Of a DNA stretch of 15,000 bases, positions 8,981 through 15,000 are shown piece after piece. Location of the stretch: positions 60,001 through 75,000 of the forward strand of contig JACVTC010000212.1 of assembly GCA_016946835.1 (NCBI GenBank), written 5' to 3'. This DNA comes from Neocallimastix lanati (nom. inval.). Taxonomy: Eukaryota > Neocallimastigomycota > Neocallimastigomycetes > Neocallimastigales > Neocallimastigaceae. The notes beneath the pieces are model-generated. The model saw nothing but the letters and a program-made list of their open reading frames with translations. It ran no database searches and was not told the DNA's origin. Each line of letters opens with the position of its first letter. Position 1 is the stretch's first letter. Both the position numbers and the translations under genes were made by a program.

Positions 8981-9381
8981 CAGATTGAATAAAATAAAAT
9001 ATAATAAAATAAAATAAAAAGTAGAATATTAAATAAGAAAGTACAGATTGAATAAAATAAAATAAAATAAAATAAAATAAAATAAAATAAAATATAATAT
9101 AATAAAATAAAATAAAAAGTAGAATATTAAATAAGAAAGTACAGATTGAATAAAATAAAATAAAATAAAATAAAATAAAATGAAATGAAATAAAATAAAA
9201 TATAATATAATATAATAAAATAAAATAAAAAGTAGAATATTAAATAAGAAAGTACAGATTGAATAAAATAAAATAAAATAAAATAAAATGAAATAAAATA
9301 AAATAAAATAAAATAAAAAAAATATAATAAAATAAAATAAAATAAAATAAAATAAAAAAAATATATAATAAAATAAAATAT
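8981..9381 (+). repeat. Minisatellite with AAAAT runs inside the inner MULE
   Basis: CAGATTGAAT occurs at 8981, 9044, 9142 and 9255, each followed by a variable run of AAAAT pentamers and then the segment AAAAGTAGAATATTAAATAA. Unit lengths vary (63, 98, 113 bp) because the pentamer count varies. The same composite unit appears outside the element at 14757-15000 (same strand) and at 5195-5252 and about 13050-13147 (opposite strand). Confidence 0.9.
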
Positions 9382-9796
9382 AATAATTATTTTATATATA
9401 TAGGAATCTTATATATTTTAATTTTTTTCATTTATTTTTCTAAAAAAAAAAATTAGTTATAATAACGTTTGTTTTTTAATTATTATATTTTATTATAGTA
9501 AATAAAAAAATTTAAATGAAAAGTAAATAATTTTAATTATTTATAATTCATATTTTCATAAACGATATATATATATTAATTTAAATGATATAAGAATTAA
9601 AAATTAAAACAATAAGAGTTGAATAATTGATCCTATTAAAATAATTAATTATTTGCATAGTAATATTTATAATGTTTGATCAATATGAATCAATTATTAT
9701 TAAAATATAATAATAACAATTATAATTTTAATAAATAATAAAAATCTTTTATTGAATTTAATATTTTTAATACCATAATTAATTTTGAAAAGTATA
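9382..9796. other. Gene-free AT-rich stretch inside the inner MULE
   Basis: I see no ORF, RNA gene or clear repeat. TATATATATA-type words occur near 9570. It separates the minisatellite from the 38-bp array. Confidence 0.4.
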
Positions 9797-10005
9797 TTGA
9801 TATTAATAAAATTTATAATTATATAATATTGATATTGATATTAATAAAATTTATAATTATATAATATTGATATTGATATTAATAAAATTTATAATTATAT
9901 AATATTGATATTGATATTAATAAAATTTATAATTATATAATATTGATATTGATATTAATAAAATTTATAATTATATAATATTGATATTGATATTAATAAA
10001 ATTTT
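9797..10005. repeat. 38-bp tandem array (six units) in the inner MULE
   Basis: Units start at 9797 (a shorter, 32-bp unit lacking one GATATT), 9829, 9867, 9905, 9943 and 9981 (truncated). The unit is TTGATATTGATATTAATAAA, ATTTATAATT, ATATAATA. The first 22 bases equal the core of the 25-bp array in the outer element, while the 3' half is different. It lies about 225 bp from the 3' end of the transposase gene. Confidence 0.93.
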
Positions 10006-10101
10006 AACTAGTATCAAATAAATCGGTTTTAGTTATAAATTACTTAATAAAAATAACTAAAAGATAATTTCTATTAAGATTATTAAATAAACACAATAGG
10101 T

Positions 10102-10231
10102 AAATAAATTTGTATTTTTCTAGCATTTTTTTAAATTAAGATTATTTAATTATTATTTAAACAATTATAAATATAAATTTAAAATAAATAAATTTTTATT
10201 TTTCTAGCATTTTTTTAAATTAAGATTATTT
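10102..10231. repeat. 46-bp direct repeat at the transposase 3' end
   Basis: Two copies, 10102-10147 and 10186-10231, are offset by 84 bp and match except for one base. Each contains TTTTTCTAGCATTTTTTTAA and then ATTAAGATTATTT. The second copy reaches the transposase stop codon (10230-10232 on the minus strand), so the repeat covers the likely 3' untranslated region. Confidence 0.82.
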
Positions 10232-11666
10232 ATTTTAAATTAATATTTATATCGTTTAAATCAATTAAACATTCTTTCCATAATTTAATTAATTCATTTC
10301 TGTTGCATCCATTATAAAATAAATTTATTTCCTTACTTTTGTAATTTTCAATTAAAATTTTAATTTCATCAGTTGCACTAAATATTTTTTGCTTTTTTTT
10401 CCAATTTCCTTTAGTTCTCCTTTGATAATCATTATAAGATAAGTTTTCTTCTTCTTTTAATATATATATTAATTTATAAAATAAAGACTTATTTGGAAAT
10501 ATATTATTTAAGTAGCTATTATAAGATTCTGATGCATTGTTTGTTAAATGCTCTATATTTTCATAATAATTCCAATTACTAACATTATACTTAAGTAAAT
10601 AATTTTTATTAAAATATTCTAAAAATTGCAGAAAATTATTATACTTTTTTTTTTGACAAATTCTTTTTATTATAATATAAATATCAAATATATAGTTAGG
10701 GTTTATAAACGGTAAGTTCGAAATAGCTTTATAATAATTATATACATCATTATTATTCTTCACTTCATGATAACATAATATATTTTTTTGTTTTTCTAAT
10801 GATCTTTTGTAATGCCAAACACAATATTTAATATTTATATTGGTAAAAACTTTTTTTGCGGCATTAGATATACCTTGTTCAAAATCACAATGAAAATTAA
10901 TTGTAGTAATTAATGTATTACTCCTAAATTTATTTGCATTTTTTTTTATTTCTTTAAATAATGTTTCATATGTAGATTGTTTTTTATTTTTTAATATAGA
11001 AATGGAAGTAGTGTAAAACATATTAAATTCCCCAACATAAGTTCTTGTTATAAATAACTGATAACTAAATTTCGGTGCTGCATAAAATGTACCGTCCGCA
11101 AATATATTTTTATGATAATTCAAAAATAAATATGCTTGGAATGGTGATTGAAAGATTATTAGATCAGTATTTTTAAATATCATAAAATTTTCATTTCTTT
11201 TAGTTTTATAATATTCTGATTCAATGGGAATATCATCAAAACCTTTTATGTTTGGAGGAAATTGTTTATTTATATTTCTTATTATTTGGGATCTAATTGT
11301 ACTATATTCGGGACATATAAGTCCCATTTCTTGAGAAATGGCATTAAATATATGTTTAGGTTTTATATCCATAGGAATTGAATTTTTCTTAATTTCTTCC
11401 TTAATTTTATGCTTTGCTACTGATATAGACACATCAATTTCTTTTTCGAGATGGTTATGTAAACTTTCATATTTTAAAACCTCCTTTTTATCATTTAAAA
11501 TAATTAAAGATTTACATTTATTTAAAGTCTTATATTCAGTGCATCTATAAATTTTTGATTTATCTTTCCTTTGAAATGAAAAATTAAATTTGTGTTTTTT
11601 ATTAATAATAATTTGTTCATTTCCTCGATTTGTTTCACTTATTTCAATTTCTATATTGTCTTCCAT
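10230..11666 (-). CDS. FLYWCH zinc-finger MULE transposase
   Basis: This intact 478-residue, intronless protein is predicted to cut and join the ends of its transposon in the nucleus. An N-terminal FLYWCH-type zinc finger (about 22-72) has ligands C42-x8-C51-x18-H70-x-H72. A MULE/DDE domain follows, with all three acidic residues in place: D191 (ADGTF), D261 (CDFEQG) and E380 (NNASESYNSYL), plus the C282-x2-H285 motif typical of Mutator transposases between the second Asp and the Glu. The ATG at 11664-11666 is the first in frame, aligns with the start of the pseudogene copy, and follows T-rich sequence. The gene sits alone within the inner element, bounded by TIRs. No second (mudrB-like) gene is seen. 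The FLYWCH finger probably binds element DNA; that and current activity are inference. It could also be a domesticated gene, but intact TIRs and target duplications argue for a live transposon. Confidence 0.93.
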   Translation of the reverse strand: MEDNIEIEISETNRGNEQIIINKKHKFNFSFQRKDKSKIYRCTEYKTLNKCKSLIILNDKKEVLKYESLHNHLEKEIDVSISVAKHKIKEEIKKNSIPMDIKPKHIFNAISQEMGLICPEYSTIRSQIIRNINKQFPPNIKGFDDIPIESEYYKTKRNENFMIFKNTDLIIFQSPFQAYLFLNYHKNIFADGTFYAAPKFSYQLFITRTYVGEFNMFYTTSISILKNKKQSTYETLFKEIKKNANKFRSNTLITTINFHCDFEQGISNAAKKVFTNINIKYCVWHYKRSLEKQKNILCYHEVKNNNDVYNYYKAISNLPFINPNYIFDIYIIIKRICQKKKYNNFLQFLEYFNKNYLLKYNVSNWNYYENIEHLTNNASESYNSYLNNIFPNKSLFYKLIYILKEEENLSYNDYQRRTKGNWKKKQKIFSATDEIKILIENYKSKEINLFYNGCNRNELIKLWKECLIDLNDININLK

Positions 11667-11834
11667 TAATAATTAAAATTTTTCAATAAAATATTTTAAT
11701 AAATATACTTTTAAATGCTTTGAAACTTTTTTTTTTTTTTTTTTAATATTTAAAATAATAAACCTTTTTTTAATTAATTATATAATTATTTAAATAATTA
11801 TTTAATTATTAATTATTTATTATTTCTTTATTTA
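11667..11834. promoter_or_regulatory. 5' flank of the inner transposase gene
   Basis: This AT-rich sequence directly upstream of the transposase start (read on the minus strand) contains a long homopolymer at about 11728-11744 and TTAATTATTT-type words. The promoter must lie here or in the repeats beyond, but no specific element can be identified. Confidence 0.3.
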
Positions 11835-12136
11835 CTATTTTATTTATTTATTTTTATTTTTTATTTTTTGTTTTATTTTATTTTTTTTATTTTTTAATGC
11901 TTAAAAAATAAATTTTTATTTATTTTTATTTTATTTTTTAATGTTTAAAAAGAAGTTTTCTTATTTCTTATTTTTTTTTTTTTTTATTTTTTGATGCTTA
12001 AAAAATAAAATGTTTATTTATTTTTATTTTATTTTTCAATGTTTAAAAAAAAAGTTTTCTTATTTCTTATTTTTATTTTATTTTTTAAGCATTAAAAAAT
12101 AAAATGTTTATTTATTTTTATTTTATTTTTCAATGT
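11835..12136. repeat. About 95-bp tandem repeats upstream of the transposase
   Basis: Roughly three imperfect units are present. ATGCTTAAAAAATAAA recurs at 11897 and 11994, and a variant GCATTAAAAAATAAAATG near 12089. Units also share TTTATTTATTTTTATTTTAT and AAAGTTTTCTTATTTCTTAT. They lie in the 5' region of the transposase gene and could affect its expression. Confidence 0.75.
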
Positions 12137-12475
12137 TAAATAGAAATACCTAACCTAATTATTATTTATTGAAGTGTAGTATTTAGCCAAAAGTTGAATT
12201 TCGTCCAGTTAAATTTCGCCAAATTCTTGGTGGCTTATAAATTTTCGTCATAAAATATCACCACATTTATTATTCACGCCATATTGTGAATATATGGCTT
12301 TTTAAAAATTGTAGAAAAAAGCCACAAAATTATGATACAATTAGATATACGCCCCACGTAAGATTACGTGTTTGAAAATTTTTGAAAATTGTAATTTTAT
12401 TTATTTAATTAATTAATTATTATTCATTAAATTTTTAATAAAATTAAGTGGCTTAAAATTAAATATATTTAAGCC
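12137..12475. other. Hairpin-rich right subterminal arm of the inner MULE
   Basis: This stretch is less AT-rich than its surroundings and has several inverted repeats: GCCATAT/ATATGGC (12278-12284, 12292-12298), overlapped by a competing ATTCAC/GTGAAT pair; CACGTAA/TTACGTG (12355-12361, 12364-12370); and GGCTTAAA/TTTAAGCC (12450-12457, 12468-12475), which abuts the TIR. AGCCACAAAATTAT (12320-12333) recurs inverted at 13187-13200, next to the third element's possible end. AAATTTCG words recur near 12200-12250. No coding region is seen. These may be transposase-binding or promoter sites. Confidence 0.5.
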
Positions 12476-12528
12476 ATACAACAAAATACAAATTTTTGTA
12501 ATAAAAATTTTCGAAATGCACACTCCCC
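12476..12528 (-). repeat. Right TIR of the inner MULE
   Basis: Read on the minus strand it begins GGGGAGTGTGCATTTCGAAA and matches the left TIR at 42 of 43 inner positions. It ends exactly at the duplication AATGATTAT (12529-12537). Its CGAAATGC word is repeated at 12551-12558 in the adjoining outer TIR. Confidence 0.9.
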
Positions 12529-12567
12529 AATGATTATACATAAATTATGTCGAAATGCAATACTCCC
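12529..12567 (-). repeat. Outer part of the right TIR of the outer MULE, with inner target duplication
   Basis: Read on the minus strand it starts GGGAGTATTGCATTTCGACA. Bases 12530-12558 are identical to the left outer TIR inverted. Bases 12529-12537 are also the right copy of the inner element's 9-bp target duplication. The remaining TIR sequence continues on the far side of the inner element at 8634 and downwards. Confidence 0.85.
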
Positions 12568-12576
12568 ATTAATTTA
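12568..12576. other. Right target-site duplication of the outer MULE
   Basis: ATTAATTTA is identical to 6183-6191 and directly follows the last base of the outer element (ACTCCC ending at 12567). Confidence 0.78.
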
Positions 12577-12854
12577 TTCATTTATTTATTTAATAATAAT
12601 ATTTAATAATATTTTTTTTTATACTATATTTTAACTATAAAATTTGTTTATTATATGGAAATATAATAATTTACATTAATTTTATTATAATTTTTACTGT
12701 ATTTTAAATTCATGTTAACATATATATATGCTATATCATTTACTTTATTATATAATTTATTTGTTGCTAAATTCAGTTTTTATATTAATTTCATATCAAT
12801 ATCTTATTTTATTTTATCATATTATATATTATTATTTCACTGCATATTTATTTA
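12577..12854. other. AT-rich spacer between the nested MULEs and the third element
   Basis: Nothing functional is recognised. Short open frames at about 12712-12958 encode only Phe/Ile/Leu/Tyr-rich low-complexity peptides without homologous features, and continue into the neighbouring minisatellite. Confidence 0.4.
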
Positions 12855-13147
12855 TTTTAAATTATTTTATTTTGTTTCGATTGATACTTGCAATTTATAA
12901 TAATTCAAATATTTATTTTATTTATTTTATTTTATTAGTACTTGTATTTTTATTATAATTCAAATATTTATTTTATTTTATTTTATTTTATTTTTATTAA
13001 TACTTGCAATTTATTATAATTCAAATAATTTTTTTATTTTATTTTATTTTATTTTATTCAATCTGTACTTATATTTATATTCTACTATTTATTTTATTTT
13101 ATTTTATTTTATTTTATTTTATTTTATTTTATTTTATTTTATTTTAT
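12855..13147 (-). repeat. ATTTT-rich minisatellite array
   Basis: Units begin TACTTGCAATTTAT, TACTTGTATTTTTATTATAATTCAAATA or similar at 12885, 12939 and 13001. A further unit at about 13053-13090 has TTCAATCTGTACTT, ATATTTATATTCTACTATTT. The array ends in an almost pure ATTTT run (13091-13147). It is the opposite orientation of the AAAAT arrays at 8981-9381 and 14757-15000, so the third transposase pseudogene lies between inverted copies. Confidence 0.85.
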
Positions 13148-13151
13148 TAAT

Positions 13152-13200
13152 GGGAATGTTGCATTACTCCAATTTTCACGTGATATATAATTTTGTGGCT
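13152..13200 (+). repeat. Candidate left end of a third MULE
   Basis: GGGAATGTTGCATT (13152-13165) matches the outermost 14 bases of the outer element's right end (GGGAGTATTGCATT) at 12 positions. ATAATTTTGTGGCT (13187-13200) is the inverse of a word in the right arm of the inner element. It lies 417 bp beyond the 3' end of the third transposase pseudogene, the same side as left ends in the other elements. No matching right end is seen before base 15000. Confidence 0.5.
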
Positions 13201-13581
13201 ATAGCTATATTATGCTACATAATAATATTTTATTGTTATTTCAATTTTTAAATTAATTATTAAGTGAATAATTAAATAAATCATATAATGGTTAGATTTT
13301 ATGATTTTAATTCTTTTATTTAAATGCTATTAATAAAAAAATTACATAAAAATATAAATGTTATTAAAAATATTAATATTACTAATAATAATTCTTTTAT
13401 TTAAATGTTATTAAAAAAAAATAATAATTATAATGATAAAATTGTTAATTATAGAGACGTATTTGAATATTTATACTGTATAAATTTAATAAGCTTTATA
13501 AATTAAATTTTTGAATGACAGAATTCTGATTATTTCGTTTGGTTATTCCTCATTTTTTAATTATTTATTATAAAATAATAT
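13201..13581. other. Non-coding 3' arm of the third element
   Basis: It includes an imperfect direct repeat: AATTCTTTTATTTAAATG followed by C/TTATTAA at 13309 and 13390 (offset 81 bp). There is no TTGATATTGATATTAAT array like those of the other two elements. No gene is visible. Confidence 0.5.
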
Positions 13582-14616
13582 TTATGTTATATTATTTAAA
13601 TCAGTTAAACAATCAAACCACAAATTAATAGTATTATTTCTATCACATTTAGCATCAATTAACTTGGTTTCAATATTTTTGTAGCGTTCAATTAAGACAC
13701 TGATTTCATTAGCTTTATTTATTGCTCTTTTTTTTTATTTTCCATTTTCCTCTTATTTTTCTTTGATAATCATAATATGGTAAATTTTCAATTTCATTTA
13801 ATTTATCTATTAATTCATAATAAGATGGTGTTGTTAGAAATAAATTATTTAAATAACTATTGATTATGCAATTATAATATTATTGTTACATGTATTAGCA
13901 TTTTTTTTTTAATTTTTTAAATATTTTATATGTTTCTTGTTCATTATTTTGTAATATTGCAAAAGAAGTAGTGTAAAAACTATCTAATTCTTTAGCGTAA
14001 TTTCTTATAATAAATATTTGATAATTAAATTTAGGGGCAATAAAAAATGTACCATTAACAAATATATCATCATTATATTCCCTAAATAATTTTACTTGAA
14101 AAGGAGATTGAAAAATTATTAATTTAATATTTTTTGAATATCATAAAATTTTCACTTCACTTTGTTTTATAATATTTAGATTCATTAGGAATTTCAGTAA
14201 ATGTTGTTACATTGGATGATAGTTTTTATTTAAATTTCTTGATATTTGGGATTTAATTGAATTATATTCTGGACATATAAATCTCATTTCTTTAGAAATT
14301 TTATTATATAGGGGTTTTATTTTTATAATTACCATAAGGAATTGAACTTTTTTCAATTCCACCTTTAATTTTATGTTTCATTATAGATAGAGATACATCG
14401 TATTCTATTTCAGGATGATTATGTGAACTATTATATTTTAAGATTTTTTTCTTATCATCTAAAATAATAAAAGATTTACATTTATTTCTATACATAAACT
14501 TTGGAATTATCTTTTCTTATATATGAAAAATTAAATTTATATTTTTTTATTAATAATAATTTATTTTTTTCTTTTGTTAGACTCATTTATATATCAATAA
14601 TTAGATTTTCTTCTAT
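13582..14616 (-). pseudogene. Decayed third FLYWCH/MULE transposase
   Basis: Segments of the transposase are recognisable in order on the minus strand, with many breaks. The expected start is ATA instead of ATG (about 14614-14616), followed by an in-frame TAA. A deletion removes residues around the first zinc ligand, leaving NKCKSF (second Cys) and the H-x-H (SHNHPE). ISRNL-type and FMIFKN-type segments follow. VNGTFFIAPKF shows the first catalytic Asp changed to Asn (codon 14054-14056), then SFYTTSFAIL. About 128 codons, including the second Asp, the C-x2-H motif and the catalytic Glu, are deleted near 13862-13868. The C-terminal part returns as NSYLNNLF, then LIERYKNIETKLIDAKCDRN and LWFDCLTDLNNI, ending at TAA 13582-13584. 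It cannot make an active transposase. Confidence 0.85.
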
Positions 14617-14756
14617 TTCTATATTTTTATAAATATTTTTAATTATATTAATTATTCAATATTATTCTAAATACTAATTTTGAAAAATTAGTTTTTCAAT
14701 TATTTGTATAAAATATAAATAAATAAAAAAGGAAATAATTTAAGCACAAGTATACA
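14617..14756. other. 5' flank of the third transposase pseudogene
   Basis: This is AT-rich sequence with no TIR-like word (no inverted GCATT-type end) before the minisatellite starts. The right end of the third element is therefore either lost or beyond the window. Confidence 0.4.
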
Positions 14757-15000
14757 TAATAAAATAAAATAAAATAAAATTAAATAAATAGTAGATTATG
14801 AATATAAAGTACAGATTGAATAAAATAAAATAAAATAAAATAAAATAAAATAAAATAAAATAAAATAAATAGTAAGAATATGAATATAAAGTATAGATTT
14901 AATATAATAAAATAAAATAAAATAAAATAAAATAAAATAAAATAAAATAAATAGTAAGAATATAAATATAAAGTACAGATTGAATAAAATAAAATAAAAT
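14757..15000 (+). repeat. 82-bp minisatellite with AAAAT runs
   Basis: CAGATTGAAT or a close variant recurs at 14812, 14894 and 14976, an exact 82-bp period. Each unit is AAAAT pentamers, then AAATAGTAAGAATATGAATA or similar, then TAAAGTACAGATTGAAT. It continues past the window end. It is the same family as 8981-9381 and the inverse of 12855-13147. Confidence 0.92.

Larger units (their letters stand above)
8644..12528 (-). mobile_element. Inner, apparently intact Mutator-like transposon (3885 bp)
   Basis: It has 53-bp TIRs (8644-8696 and 12476-12528 inverted) that match at 42 of the 43 inner positions, a 9-bp target duplication AATGATTAT on both sides, and one intact FLYWCH/MULE transposase gene on the minus strand (10230-11666). 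Layout from the left: TIR, AAAAT minisatellite (8981-9381), 38-bp array (9797-10005), transposase, about 95-bp repeats (11835-12136), hairpin-rich arm, TIR. High TIR identity, exact duplications and an undamaged ORF suggest recent transposition and possible present activity. All ends and the gene belong to the same family as the outer host element. Confidence 0.88.
6192..12567 (-). mobile_element. Outer Mutator-like transposon, split by a nested insertion
   Basis: It is bounded by inverted repeats (6192-6229 and 12530-12567 inverted, identical over 29 bp: GCATTTCGACATAATTTATG and the next nine bases) and flanked by 9-bp direct duplications ATTAATTTA. It carries its own transposase on the minus strand (6852-8268), now a pseudogene. 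A second complete element (8644-12528) sits within its right TIR. Without that insertion and one copy of its duplication, the outer element is 2482 bp, a normal size for a one-gene MULE. It is probably dead unless mobilised in trans. Confidence 0.82.

Noticed and set aside
8981-9381. CRISPR-like array of repeats and spacers
   Set aside because: The units are AAAAT-rich with variable low-complexity parts, no unique spacers of constant length and no cas genes, in a eukaryotic setting.
11338-11550. Plus-strand open frame within the transposase gene
   Set aside because: Antisense shadow of the transposase N-terminus.
12712-12958. Two overlapping small hydrophobic open frames
   Set aside because: They arise from T-rich sequence and continue into the minisatellite. 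The apparent membrane segments are what any T-rich frame gives.
13041-15000. Inverted AAAAT arrays as the TIRs of the third element
   Set aside because: These are the same minisatellite found elsewhere singly and inside the inner element. The MULE-like terminus at 13152 lies inside the left array, so it is the better candidate end.

Overview
This window looks like nuclear DNA of an extremely AT-rich eukaryote. An anaerobic gut fungus (Neocallimastigomycota) is the best fit, though I cannot place a genus. The reasons are the overwhelming A+T content with long A/T homopolymers, the abundant AAAAT/ATTTT microsatellites, intronless genes in vast non-coding spacers with no bacterial operon layout, and two gene types that I associate with these fungi: a bacterial-type AAA-ATPase-like/PD-(D/E)XK protein and FLYWCH-MULE transposases. 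The assignment is inference from composition and gene content.

Region 1 (1-4580) holds an AAA-ATPase-like/PD-(D/E)XK gene family on the + strand. One intact gene lies at 2448-4205. The 3' end of a paralogue enters at base 1 (stop at 111-113). Its tail and 3' flank are repeated as a 261-bp tandem duplication (tail copy 282-377). A decayed internal fragment of the same family sits at about 1730-2025. The 3' non-coding flanks of the intact gene and the first paralogue are also homologous, so this is a small birth-and-death cluster. Region 2 (4581-6182) is AT-rich spacer with hairpins, an A39 tract and one dispersed-minisatellite copy; no gene is visible.

Region 3 (6183-12576) is the most interesting part: two nested Mutator-like (MULE) DNA transposons, each delimited by terminal inverted repeats (TIRs) and its own 9-bp target-site duplication. 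The outer element (6192-12567, duplication ATTAATTTA) carries a frameshifted transposase pseudogene (6852-8268, minus strand). The inner element (8644-12528, duplication AATGATTAT) carries an intact 478-residue FLYWCH zinc-finger/MULE transposase (10230-11666, minus strand). It landed inside the right TIR of the outer element and split that TIR in two. Both elements have a tandem array built on the same TTGATATTGATATTAATAAAAT core, downstream of the transposase gene.

Region 4 (12577-15000) holds a third, badly decayed transposase of the same family (about 13582-14616, minus strand). It is flanked by oppositely oriented AAAAT-rich minisatellites, and a TIR-like left end lies at 13152. Its right end is not visible in the window.

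The two intact genes need not work together. The transposase plausibly acts on the TIRs around it. The AAA-like protein belongs to a separate multigene family whose role is unknown.
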